From NCBI RefSeq assembly GCF_902497995.1, contig NZ_CABVII010000026.1:26600-90599 (forward strand): DNA of 64,000 bases. Direction: 5' to 3'. Below, piece by piece: positions 9,237-17,777 of the stretch (position 1 is its first letter; every line of letters begins with the position of its first letter). Below the pieces are notes generated by a model, which was not told where the DNA came from, did not search any database, and saw only the letters and a list, made by a program, of their open reading frames with translations. The position numbers and the translations under genes are program-made. Source of the stretch: Pseudomonas fluorescens (GTDB lineage Bacteria; Pseudomonadota; Gammaproteobacteria; Pseudomonadales; Pseudomonadaceae).

Positions 9237-10533
9237 TTGTCTGCGCCCGCTAATGCTGGGCGCGCTGTTCCTGGGTACTGTGGCCAACGCCTCGGTACAG
9301 TCCATCGATAAAGTGGTGGCCATCGTCGACAACGACGTGGTCATGCAGAGCCAGCTGGACCAACGGGTCCATGAAGTTCAGCAAACCATCGCCAAGCGCG
9401 GTGCTGCGGTACCGCCGGCCAACGTGCTGGATCAGCAGGTGCTGGAGCGTCTGATCGTCGAAAACCTGCAACTGCAGATCGGCGAACGTTCCGGTATCCG
9501 CATTACCGATGAAGAACTGAACCAGGCTGTCGGCACCATTGCCCAGCGCAATAACATGTCCGTGGATCAATTCCGCGCCGCCCTGACTCGCGACGGCCTG
9601 TCTTACGACGAAGCCCGTGACCAGATTCGCCGCGAGATGATCATCAGCCGTGTGCGTCAGCGTCGTGTGGCAGAGCGTATCCAGGTGTCCGAACAGGAGG
9701 TGAAGAACTTCCTCGCTTCCGATCTCGGCAAGATGCAGTTGTCCGAAGAGTTCCGCTTGGCCAACATCCTGATTCCTACGCCGGAAAGCGCCAACTCCGA
9801 CGCGATTCAGAATGCAGCCAAACAGGCCGACGCGGTCTACCAGCAGCTCAAGCAAGGCGCTGACTTCGGTCAACTGGCAATCGCCAGATCCGCCAGCGAA
9901 ACCGCACTGGAAGGCGGGGACATGGGCTGGCGCAAAGCCGCTCAACTGCCACCTCCGTTCGATCGCCTGCTCAGCTCCATGGCTGTCGGGGACATTACTC
10001 AACCGATGCGTACACCGGGCGGCTTCATCATCCTGAAGATCCTCGACAAGCGTGGCGGTGAGACCCAGGTGCGTGACGAAGTGCACGTGCGTCATATCCT
10101 GGTCAAACCTAGCCCGATCCGCGACGAAGAAAAAACCAAGGCCCTGGCTCAGTCGCTCTACACCCGGATCGAAGCGGGAGAGGATTTCGGCGAACTGGCG
10201 AAAAGCTTCTCGGAAGACCCGGGTTCCGCCCTCAACGGTGGCGACCTGAACTGGATCGACCCGAATGCACTGGTTCCCGAGTTCCGCGAAGTGATGGCCA
10301 AGACCCCGCAAGGTCAGCTGTCCCCTCCGTTCCAGACCCAATATGGCTGGCACGTCCTGGAAGTCCTGGGCCGCCGCGCCACCGACAGCACCAGTCAGGC
10401 CCGTGAACAGCAGGCGATGACCGTTTTGCGTAACCGCAAATATGACGAAGAGCTGCAAACCTGGCTGCGTCAGATCCGTGACGAAGCGTACGTAGAGATC
10501 AAACTCCCTGGTGCAGACCAGGCAACGCAGTGA
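9211..10533 (+). CDS. surA: periplasmic chaperone and peptidyl-prolyl isomerase SurA
   Basis: 440 residues. The N-terminal signal peptide (LRPLMLGALFLGTVANA) is followed by the SurA N domain (about 35-150) and two PpiC rotamase domains (about 180-280 and 292-390; the second starts EVHVRHILVKP). SurA escorts outer-membrane proteins, including LptD encoded upstream, to the BAM complex. The GTG start at 9211 has AAGG 5 bases before it and lies 26 bases inside lptD; a GTG two codons later is the alternative. The 3' end overlaps pdxA by 4 bases. Confidence 0.94.
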   Translation: MNVKTKLSDCLRPLMLGALFLGTVANASVQSIDKVVAIVDNDVVMQSQLDQRVHEVQQTIAKRGAAVPPANVLDQQVLERLIVENLQLQIGERSGIRITDEELNQAVGTIAQRNNMSVDQFRAALTRDGLSYDEARDQIRREMIISRVRQRRVAERIQVSEQEVKNFLASDLGKMQLSEEFRLANILIPTPESANSDAIQNAAKQADAVYQQLKQGADFGQLAIARSASETALEGGDMGWRKAAQLPPPFDRLLSSMAVGDITQPMRTPGGFIILKILDKRGGETQVRDEVHVRHILVKPSPIRDEEKTKALAQSLYTRIEAGEDFGELAKSFSEDPGSALNGGDLNWIDPNALVPEFREVMAKTPQGQLSPPFQTQYGWHVLEVLGRRATDSTSQAREQQAMTVLRNRKYDEELQTWLRQIRDEAYVEIKLPGADQATQ

Positions 10534-11519
10534 ATCCCAAACGTTTCGCGCTGACACCCGGCGAACCGGCCGGCATAGGTCCTGACCTGTGCCTGCTGCT
10601 CGCGGCGCACGCCCAGCCTCACCCCCTGATTGCCATCACCAGCCGCGACCTGCTCCTTGAGCGGGCCGCGCAGCTGGGCGTGGTGGTCGATCTGCTGCCG
10701 GTTGCGCCGGACAGCTGGCCGGATGTACCTGCGCCGGCCAATAGCCTCTACGTCTGGGATACCCCGCTCAACACCAGGGTCACTGCCGGTCAACTGAACA
10801 AGGCCAATGCGGCGTTCGTCCTGGAAACCCTCACTCGTGCTGGCCAGGGCTGCCTGGACGGGCATTTTGCCGGCATGATCACCGCCCCGGTACACAAGGG
10901 CGTGATCAATGAATCCGGCATCGCTTTTTCCGGGCACACGGAGTTTCTCGCTGACCTGACCCATACCGCACAAGTGGTGATGATGCTCGCCACTCGCGGA
11001 TTGCGTGTAGCGCTGGTCACCACTCACCTGCCCCTGCGCGAGATTGCCGACGCAATCACGCCGGAGCGCCTGGAACGGGTCACTCGAATCCTGCATGCCG
11101 ATCTGCAAGAAAAATTCGGCATCGCCCGGCCACGCATCCTGGTCTGCGGGCTCAACCCCCATGCCGGTGAAGGCGGACACCTGGGCCATGAAGAAATCGA
11201 CATCATCGAACCCACATTAGAGCGCCTGCGCGGCGAGGGCATGGACCTTCGCGGCCCTCTGCCCGCCGACACTCTGTTTACCCCCAAATATCTGGAGCAC
11301 TGCGATGCAGTGTTGGCGATGTACCACGACCAGGGCCTGCCCGTGCTGAAATACAAAGGTTTCGGCGCGGCAGTCAACGTGACCCTCGGCTTGCCGATCA
11401 TCCGCACCTCGGTCGACCACGGCACCGCCCTGGATCTGGCCGGCAGCGGCAAGATTGACACCGGCAGCCTGCAAGTCGCCCTGGAAACCGCCTACCAGAT
11501 GGCCGAGACCCGTATATGA
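10530..11519 (+). CDS. pdxA: 4-hydroxythreonine-4-phosphate dehydrogenase
   Basis: 329 residues. The start FALTPGEPAGIGPDL is characteristic. Motifs for metal and substrate include GHTEFL, a His in LNPHAGEGGHLG, and AMYHDQGLPVLKYKGF. PdxA oxidises and decarboxylates 4-phosphohydroxy-L-threonine in pyridoxal-phosphate synthesis, as a Zn-dependent dimer. The GTG start overlaps the surA stop (GTGA) and the end overlaps rsmA (ATGA), so surA-pdxA-rsmA are translationally coupled. Confidence 0.95.
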   Translation: MNPKRFALTPGEPAGIGPDLCLLLAAHAQPHPLIAITSRDLLLERAAQLGVVVDLLPVAPDSWPDVPAPANSLYVWDTPLNTRVTAGQLNKANAAFVLETLTRAGQGCLDGHFAGMITAPVHKGVINESGIAFSGHTEFLADLTHTAQVVMMLATRGLRVALVTTHLPLREIADAITPERLERVTRILHADLQEKFGIARPRILVCGLNPHAGEGGHLGHEEIDIIEPTLERLRGEGMDLRGPLPADTLFTPKYLEHCDAVLAMYHDQGLPVLKYKGFGAAVNVTLGLPIIRTSVDHGTALDLAGSGKIDTGSLQVALETAYQMAETRI

Positions 11520-12334
11520 CCGAGCATTACCAACACCGGGCGCGCAAGCGTTTCGGCCAGAACTTCCTGCATGATGCTGGCGTTATCGACCGCATCCTGC
11601 GCTCCATCCACGCCAAACCCGAAGACCGCCTGCTGGAAATCGGTCCGGGCCAGGGTGCGCTGACTCAAGGCCTGCTCAACAGTGGTGCCCAGCTCGACGT
11701 GGTGGAACTGGACAAGGATCTGATCCCGATCCTTAACCAGCAATTTGCCGGCAAGAGCAACTTCAACCTGCACCAGGGCGACGCGCTGAAGTTCGATTTC
11801 AACAGCCTTGGCGCCGCACCGAACAGCCTGCGAGTTGTCGGCAACCTGCCGTACAACATCTCTACGCCGCTGATTTTTCACCTGCTGCACAACGCCAGCC
11901 TGATCCGCGACATGCACTTCATGCTGCAAAAGGAAGTGGTCGAGCGCATGGCCGCAGGTCCTGGCGGTGGTGATTGGGGTCGGCTGTCGATCATGGTTCA
12001 GTACCACTGCCGGGTCGAGCATCTGTTCAACGTTGGCCCGGGGGCGTTCAATCCGCCACCGAAAGTCGACTCGGCCATCGTGCGCCTGGTCCCTCACGCA
12101 GTGCTGCCGCACCCGGCCAAGGATCACAAGCTGTTGGAACGCGTCGTTCGCGAAGCCTTCAACCAACGACGCAAGACCCTGCGCAACACCCTCAAGCTGC
12201 TGCTGAGCAATGCCGAGATCGAAGCTGCCGGTGTCGATGGCAGCCTGCGCCCCGAGCAGCTCGACCTGGCCGCCTTCGTGCGTCTGGCCGACAAGCTGAG
12301 CGAACAAGTCCTGCAGAAGACTGTGAACATCTGA
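11516..12334 (+). CDS. rsmA: 16S rRNA (A1518/A1519) dimethyltransferase
   Basis: 272 residues with the KsgA/RsmA Rossmann fold. It begins RKRFGQNFLHD; the SAM-binding motif LEIGPGQGALT is at about 42 and the catalytic NLPYNISTPL at about 113. It dimethylates two adjacent adenines near the 3' end of 16S rRNA late in 30S assembly. The ATG overlaps the pdxA stop. The length matches the family. apaG follows after 123 bases that contain two inverted repeats. Confidence 0.95.
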   Translation: MTEHYQHRARKRFGQNFLHDAGVIDRILRSIHAKPEDRLLEIGPGQGALTQGLLNSGAQLDVVELDKDLIPILNQQFAGKSNFNLHQGDALKFDFNSLGAAPNSLRVVGNLPYNISTPLIFHLLHNASLIRDMHFMLQKEVVERMAAGPGGGDWGRLSIMVQYHCRVEHLFNVGPGAFNPPPKVDSAIVRLVPHAVLPHPAKDHKLLERVVREAFNQRRKTLRNTLKLLLSNAEIEAAGVDGSLRPEQLDLAAFVRLADKLSEQVLQKTVNI

Positions 12335-12348
12335 CAGGTCTGAAGCGT

Positions 12349-12425
12349 TATCGGATAGGACACCGGCGCCCATGTCTGGTTTACTATCCGATACTTGGCC
12401 TAGACTGAGTAACATCAGCTAGGCC
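12349..12425. repeat. two consecutive inverted repeats between rsmA and apaG
   Basis: A perfect 10-bp inverted repeat (TATCGGATAG at 12349, CTATCCGATA at 12384) spans a 25-base loop. Three bases later a second hairpin pairs GGCCTAG (12397) with CTAGGCC (12419), and internal CTGA/TCAG extends it to 11 bp with one bulge. A short T run lies further down (about 12441), too far for a classical terminator. Confidence 0.7.
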
Positions 12426-12457
12426 CCGCGTCCCGCTTCGTTTTTAAGGCCTCTTGC

Positions 12458-12838
12458 ATGTCCGATCCTCGTTATCAGGTCGACGTCAGCGTCGTCACTC
12501 GCTATCTGGCAGAACAATCGCAACCCGAGCACGACCGCTTTGCCTTCGCCTACACCATCACCGTGCAGAACAATGGCGAGCTACCGGCCAAGCTGCTGTC
12601 GCGGCACTGGGTGATCACCGATGGCGACGGGCATGTCGAGGAGGTTCGCGGAGCAGGCGTGGTTGGCCAGCAACCGTTGATCGAGCCAGGCCAAAGCCAC
12701 ACCTACAGCAGTGGCACGGTCATGACCACCAAGGTCGGCACCATGCAGGGCACTTATCAAATGATTGCCGACGACGGTAAGCATTTCGACGCTGTCATCG
12801 CTCCATTCCGCCTGGCGGTGCCCGGAGCCCTGCACTGA
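12458..12838 (+). CDS. apaG: ApaG (DUF525) protein
   Basis: 126 residues of the ApaG fold (FN3-like beta sandwich): VDVSVVTRYLAEQS, FAYTITVQNNGE, RHWVITDGDGHVEEVRGAGV, and the glycine-rich turn YSSGTVMTTKVGTMQGTYQM. Its biochemical role is unsettled; in gammaproteobacteria it accompanies apaH. Its stop overlaps the ATG of apaH by one base. Confidence 0.93.
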   Translation: MSDPRYQVDVSVVTRYLAEQSQPEHDRFAFAYTITVQNNGELPAKLLSRHWVITDGDGHVEEVRGAGVVGQQPLIEPGQSHTYSSGTVMTTKVGTMQGTYQMIADDGKHFDAVIAPFRLAVPGALH

Positions 12839-13722
12839 TGGCGACGTATGCCGTCGGCGACCTGCAAGGCTGCCTTGAGGCGCTGCAGTGCCTGCTCGAA
12901 CAGGTTGCCTTCGATCCAACGAAGGATCGCCTGTGGCTGGTGGGCGACCTGGTCAACCGCGGCCCGCAATCTCTGGATACCCTGCGTTTCCTCTATAGCA
13001 TCCGTGAATCGCTGGTATGCGTACTCGGCAACCACGACCTGCACTTGCTGGCCGCCGGGCAGAACATCGAGCGCCTGAAGAAAGCCGACACCCTGCGTGA
13101 AATCATCGATGCACCTGATTGCGCCGAGCTGCTGGACTGGCTGCGCCAGCAAAAACTCATGCATTACGACGAACAGCGAAATGTTGCGCTGGTGCATGCC
13201 GGCGTTCCGCCGCAATGGTCACTGCGCAAAGCCCTGAAGTGCGCTGCCGAGGTCGAGACCGCCCTGCGCGACGACAACCTGTTTCCAGCCTACCTCGATG
13301 GCATGTACGGCAACGATCCGGCGAAATGGGACAACGACCTCAAGGGCATAGCGCGCCTGCGAGTGATCACCAACTATTTCACCCGGATGCGCTTCTGCAC
13401 CGCCGAGGGCAAGCTTGACCTCAAGAGCAAGGAAGGTCTCGATACTGCGCCGGCAGGGTACAAACCCTGGTTCCAGCACAAGGAACGCAAGACCAAGGGC
13501 CTGAAGATCATCTTCGGTCATTGGGCAGCACTCGAAGGCAAATGCAACGAGCCAGGGATCTCGGCCCTCGACACCGGCTGTGTCTGGGGCGGCGCCTTGA
13601 CGCTCATGAATGTCGACAGCGGTGAACGCCTGTCTTGTAAATGCGACGCGCAAGGGCATGCCGCCGTGCCGCCAGTCGCTCCACGAATTTCCGAACCATC
13701 GCCAGCCAGCGCCCCGCGCTAG
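12838..13722 (+). CDS. apaH: symmetrical bis(5'-nucleosyl)-tetraphosphatase
   Basis: 294 residues of the metallophosphatase fold, with motifs GDLQG (about 7), GDLVNRGP (about 37) and GNHDLH (about 64) and a late HWAALEG. ApaH cleaves Ap4A (and Np4-capped RNA) into two ADP. It overlaps apaG by 1 base. The C-terminal tail after DAQGHAAVP is proline/serine-rich and somewhat longer than in E. coli. Confidence 0.94.
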   Translation: MATYAVGDLQGCLEALQCLLEQVAFDPTKDRLWLVGDLVNRGPQSLDTLRFLYSIRESLVCVLGNHDLHLLAAGQNIERLKKADTLREIIDAPDCAELLDWLRQQKLMHYDEQRNVALVHAGVPPQWSLRKALKCAAEVETALRDDNLFPAYLDGMYGNDPAKWDNDLKGIARLRVITNYFTRMRFCTAEGKLDLKSKEGLDTAPAGYKPWFQHKERKTKGLKIIFGHWAALEGKCNEPGISALDTGCVWGGALTLMNVDSGERLSCKCDAQGHAAVPPVAPRISEPSPASAPR

Positions 13723-13755
13723 ACTGCGCTTTCAGCCGAGCCACAGGAGCCCGCC

Positions 13756-14085
13756 ATGAGCGAATTCAAACGTATCCCCCCGGAACAGGCCCAGGCCCTG
13801 CGCGAACAAGGCGCAGTGGTGGTCGACGTTCGCGACCCTGCGACCTTTGCCGCCCTGCACATCAGCGGCTCGAAGCATCTGGACAACCATTCGCTGCATG
13901 CTTTCATTCAGGGCGCCGACCTGGACGCGCCGACGGTGGTGGTCTGCTACCACGGTAACTCCAGCCAGGGCGCAGCGGCCTACCTGATCAGCCAGGGCTT
14001 TTCCGACGTCTACAGCATGGATGGCGGTTTTGAGCTGTGGCGTACGACTTATCCTACGGAAACGGCGCAAGGCACCCACGAATAA
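13756..14085 (+). CDS. glpE: thiosulfate sulfurtransferase GlpE (single rhodanese domain)
   Basis: 109 residues, one rhodanese domain. The active-site loop VVVCYHGNSSQG (Cys about 65) matches GlpE, which moves sulfur from thiosulfate to cyanide or thioredoxin-like acceptors in the cytoplasm. ACAGGAG precedes the ATG. It lies 33 bases after apaH on the same strand and may end the lptD-to-glpE run. Confidence 0.92.
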   Translation: MSEFKRIPPEQAQALREQGAVVVDVRDPATFAALHISGSKHLDNHSLHAFIQGADLDAPTVVVCYHGNSSQGAAAYLISQGFSDVYSMDGGFELWRTTYPTETAQGTHE

Positions 14086-14130
14086 TTTTTTTGTAATGCG
14101 CAAGCCCCCGGCCCCCGCGGGTTAGCGCGG

Positions 14131-14151
14131 TGGCAGACGAACGGTCTGCCA
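14131..14151. promoter_or_regulatory. perfect inverted repeat in the glpE-prkA gap
   Basis: TGGCAGAC - GAACG - GTCTGCCA, an 8-bp perfect palindrome with a 5-base centre, 230 bases upstream of the prkA start. There is no T tract after it, so it is more likely an operator or RNA stem than an intrinsic terminator. The rest of this 296-base gap shows a second small hairpin (GCCGG-TACA-CCGGC near 14232) and no convincing sigma-54 or sigma-70 element. Confidence 0.5.
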
Positions 14152-14381
14152 CAACTAATTACGTATCTCGCCTTTACCTCCCGAATAAGCAACTATCCTT
14201 AAGCGCAGGCCATCCAAAACAGGGGAGAGCCGGTACACCGGCGCGCGGATCATCGGGAGTAGCTTTCGGGGCTCTAGCCTTGAAAGGGTTCTGGGGGGTA
14301 AACAGCAACTGCATATCCGGTTGCTGCCAGCATCGACTGAGTGATCCGGCGTCGGCTCCACGTATCGAGCGAGGTGACGTC

Positions 14382-16304
14382 ATGAGTATCTTTAGCCACT
14401 TCCAACAACGCTTCGAGTCCACACGCCAGGAAGAACTCTCGCTGCAAGAGTATCTTGAGCTGTGCAAACAGGACCGCAGCGCCTACGTTTCCGCAGCCGA
14501 GCGTCTGTTGCTGGCCATCGGTGAACCGGAGCTGCTCGACACCTCGACCAACTCGAGACTGTCGCGAATCTTTTCCAACAAGGTGATCCGCCGCTATCCG
14601 GCCTTTGAAGACTTCCACGGGATGGAAGAATGCATCGACCAGATCGTGTCGTATTTCCGCCATGCCGCCCAGGGCCTGGAAGAAAAGAAACAGATCCTCT
14701 ACCTGCTCGGCCCCGTCGGCGGTGGTAAATCGTCCCTGGCCGAGAAGCTAAAACAGCTGATCGAGAAAGTGCCCTTCTACGCGATCAAGGGCTCGCCGGT
14801 ATTCGAATCGCCCTTGGGTCTGTTCAACGCCACTGAAGATGGCGCGATCCTCGAGGAAGACTTCGGCATTCCGCGGCGCTACCTCAACACCATCATGTCG
14901 CCATGGGCCACCAAGCGCCTGGCCGAATTCGGCGGAGACATCAGCCAGTTCCGCGTGGTGAAACTCTATCCGTCGATCCTGAACCAGATCGCCGTGGCCA
15001 AAACCGAACCGGGCGACGAGAACAACCAGGACATCTCGGCGCTGGTAGGCAAGGTCGATATCCGCAAGCTGGAAGAATTCCCGCAGAACGACGCCGACGC
15101 CTACAGCTACTCTGGCGCACTGTGCCGGGCCAACCAGGGCCTGATGGAATTCGTCGAAATGTTCAAGGCACCGATCAAGGTGCTGCACCCATTGCTGACC
15201 GCCACCCAGGAAGGCAACTACAACAGTACCGAAGGTCTCGGCGCGATTCCGTTCACCGGGATCCTGCTGGCCCACTCCAACGAATCGGAATGGCACACCT
15301 TCCGCAACAACAAGAACAACGAAGCCTTCATCGACCGGATCTACATCGTCAAGGTGCCGTACTGCCTGCGGGTCAGCGACGAAGTGAAGATCTATGACAA
15401 GCTCCTGTTCAACAGCTCGCTGGCCAAGGCTCACTGCGCGCCCGACACCCTGAAGATGCTCGCCCAGTTCACCGTGCTTTCGCGCCTCAAGGAGCCGGAA
15501 AACTCCAACATCTATTCCAAGATGCGGGTGTACGACGGCGAGAACCTCAAGGACACCGATCCAAAGGCCAAGTCGATTCAGGAATACCGCGACAACGCCG
15601 GCGTCGACGAAGGCATGAACGGCCTGTCGACCCGCTTCGCCTTCAAGATCCTGTCGAAGGTGTTCAACTTCGATCCGCACGAAATTGCCGCCAACCCGGT
15701 GCATTTGCTCTACGTTCTGGAACAACAGATCGAACAGGAACAGTTCCAGGCCGAAACACGCGAACGCTACCTGCGCTTCCTCAAGGAGTACCTGGCACCG
15801 CGCTATATCGAATTCATCGGCAAGGAGATCCAGACGGCCTATCTGGAGTCTTACAGCGAGTACGGCCAGAACATCTTCGATCGTTATGTGCTGTACGCCG
15901 ACTTCTGGATCCAGGACCAGGAATACCGCGACCCGGAAACCGGCGAAATCCTCAACCGCGTCGCGCTGAACGAAGAACTGGAGAAAATCGAAAAACCGGC
16001 CGGCATCAGCAATCCGAAGGATTTCCGCAACGAAATCGTCAACTTCGTGTTGCGCGCCCGGGCCAACAACAATGGCAAGAATCCGACCTGGCTCAGCTAC
16101 GAAAAACTGCGGGTGGTCATCGAGAAGAAAATGTTCTCCAATACCGAGGACCTCCTGCCAGTCATCAGCTTCAATGCCAAGGCCAGTAAAGAGGATCAGC
16201 AAAAGCACAACGACTTCGTCACACGGATGGTCGAGCGGGGCTACACCGACAAACAGGTACGACTGCTGTCCGAGTGGTACCTGCGGGTCAGAAAATCACA
16301 ATAA
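14382..16304 (+). CDS. prkA: PrkA family serine protein kinase
   Basis: 640 residues, the family's standard length when begun at the ATG at 14382 (MSIFSHFQQRFESTRQEE), which follows GAGGTGACGTC. The N-terminal two thirds are an AAA-type ATPase with the P-loop LGPVGGGKSSLAEKL (about 103). The C-terminal part is the PrkA kinase-like domain. PrkA/YeaG proteins act in stress and starvation responses. It starts a three-gene set with the YeaH-type vWA protein and SpoVR, a conserved trio. Confidence 0.92.
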   Translation: MSIFSHFQQRFESTRQEELSLQEYLELCKQDRSAYVSAAERLLLAIGEPELLDTSTNSRLSRIFSNKVIRRYPAFEDFHGMEECIDQIVSYFRHAAQGLEEKKQILYLLGPVGGGKSSLAEKLKQLIEKVPFYAIKGSPVFESPLGLFNATEDGAILEEDFGIPRRYLNTIMSPWATKRLAEFGGDISQFRVVKLYPSILNQIAVAKTEPGDENNQDISALVGKVDIRKLEEFPQNDADAYSYSGALCRANQGLMEFVEMFKAPIKVLHPLLTATQEGNYNSTEGLGAIPFTGILLAHSNESEWHTFRNNKNNEAFIDRIYIVKVPYCLRVSDEVKIYDKLLFNSSLAKAHCAPDTLKMLAQFTVLSRLKEPENSNIYSKMRVYDGENLKDTDPKAKSIQEYRDNAGVDEGMNGLSTRFAFKILSKVFNFDPHEIAANPVHLLYVLEQQIEQEQFQAETRERYLRFLKEYLAPRYIEFIGKEIQTAYLESYSEYGQNIFDRYVLYADFWIQDQEYRDPETGEILNRVALNEELEKIEKPAGISNPKDFRNEIVNFVLRARANNNGKNPTWLSYEKLRVVIEKKMFSNTEDLLPVISFNAKASKEDQQKHNDFVTRMVERGYTDKQVRLLSEWYLRVRKSQ

Positions 16305-16505
16305 CCCGCTGCCGGTTAGACCGGTTGTCGTCAGCCAGAGGTCTGTGTACACGTTTTCTGTTACACAGGCTTCTGGAAGGTGTTCGAAAGACGGTCGCGA
16401 GGTTCAGGCAGCATCCAAAGCGCTTGGGGGAGCGTGAACATCCCTTGGCACGGTCGATGCTGCATAACCGCTCGCCCCTTTCAGGACAGCTTCTAAGGAG
16501 CAGTC

Positions 16506-17777
16506 ATGAGCTATGTGATCGACCGACGTCTCAATGGCAAGAACAAGAGCACGGTGAACCGCCAGCGGTTTCTGCGGCGTTACCGTGATCACATCAAAAA
16601 GGCTGTCGAAGAGGCGGTCAGCCGGCGCTCCATTACCGATATGGAACACGGCGAACAAATCAGCATCCCCGGCCGCGATATCGACGAGCCGGTGCTTCAC
16701 CATGGTCGCGGCGGCAAGCAGACCGTCGTGCATCCGGGCAACAAGGAATTCACCAGCGGCGAGCATATTGCCCGCCCACCGGGAGGTGGCGGCGGCAGAG
16801 GCCCCGGCAAGGCCGGTAACTCGGGCGAAGGGATGGACGAGTTCGTCTTCCAGATCACCCAGGAGGAATTCCTCGAATTCATGTTCGAGGACCTCGAACT
16901 GCCGAACCTGGTCAAACGCAACCTGACCGGCACCGATACCTTCAAGACGGTTCGTGCCGGTATCAGTAACGAAGGCAATCCGTCGCGGATCAACATTATC
17001 CGCACATTGCGCTCGGCCCATGCCCGGCGAATCGCCCTGTCCGGCAGCAGCCGGGCAAAACTGCGCGAAGCCAAAGAGGAGCTTCTGCGACTCAAGCAGG
17101 ATGAGCCGGACAACTTCGGCGATATTCAGGAAATAGAAGCAGAAATCGAAAAACTCAGTGCGCGCATTCATCGCATCCCGTTCCTCGACACCTTCGACCT
17201 CAAGTACAACCTGCTCATCAAGCAACCCAACCCCAGCTCAAAGGCAGTGATGTTCTGCCTGATGGACGTGTCCGGCTCAATGACTCAGGCGACCAAGGAT
17301 ATCGCCAAGCGATTCTTTATCCTGCTGTACCTGTTCCTCAAGCGTAACTACGACAAGATTGACGTCGTGTTCATCCGCCACCACACCAGTGCCAGGGAAG
17401 TGGATGAAGAGGAGTTTTTCTACTCCCGCGAAACCGGTGGCACCATCGTTTCCAGCGCCTTGAAACTGATGCAGGAGATCATGGCCGAACGCTATCCGAG
17501 CAACGAGTGGAACATCTACGCCGCACAGGCCTCCGATGGCGACAACTGGAACGACGACTCACCGATCTGCCGCGATATCCTGATCAACCAGATCATGCCG
17601 TTCGTGCAGTACTACACTTACGTTGAGATCACCCCACGCGAACACCAGGCCCTGTGGTTCGAATACGAACGCATCGCTGAAGCCTTCTCTGACACGTTTG
17701 CCCAGCAACAACTGGTCTCGGCCGGGGATATCTATCCGGTCTTCCGTGAACTCTTCCAGCGCAGGTTAGTGACATGA
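16506..17777 (+). CDS. YeaH/YhbH family (DUF444) von Willebrand-type protein
   Basis: 423 residues. The N-terminal half is basic and glycine-rich (RPPGGGGGRGPGKAG at about 97-111). The C-terminal half is a vWA-like domain with the metal-site motif LMDVSGSMTQ (about 252, DxSxS). It begins YVIDRRLNGKNKSTVNRQRF, typical of the family. Its role is unknown, but it is almost always encoded between PrkA and SpoVR, as here. An AAGGAG precedes the ATG, and its stop overlaps the SpoVR start by 4 bases. Confidence 0.9.
   Translation: MSYVIDRRLNGKNKSTVNRQRFLRRYRDHIKKAVEEAVSRRSITDMEHGEQISIPGRDIDEPVLHHGRGGKQTVVHPGNKEFTSGEHIARPPGGGGGRGPGKAGNSGEGMDEFVFQITQEEFLEFMFEDLELPNLVKRNLTGTDTFKTVRAGISNEGNPSRINIIRTLRSAHARRIALSGSSRAKLREAKEELLRLKQDEPDNFGDIQEIEAEIEKLSARIHRIPFLDTFDLKYNLLIKQPNPSSKAVMFCLMDVSGSMTQATKDIAKRFFILLYLFLKRNYDKIDVVFIRHHTSAREVDEEEFFYSRETGGTIVSSALKLMQEIMAERYPSNEWNIYAAQASDGDNWNDDSPICRDILINQIMPFVQYYTYVEITPREHQALWFEYERIAEAFSDTFAQQQLVSAGDIYPVFRELFQRRLVT

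Noticed and set aside
14131..14151. Sigma-54 promoter at the TGGCAG of the palindrome
   Set aside because: The GG-N10-GC spacing required for -24/-12 elements is not met.
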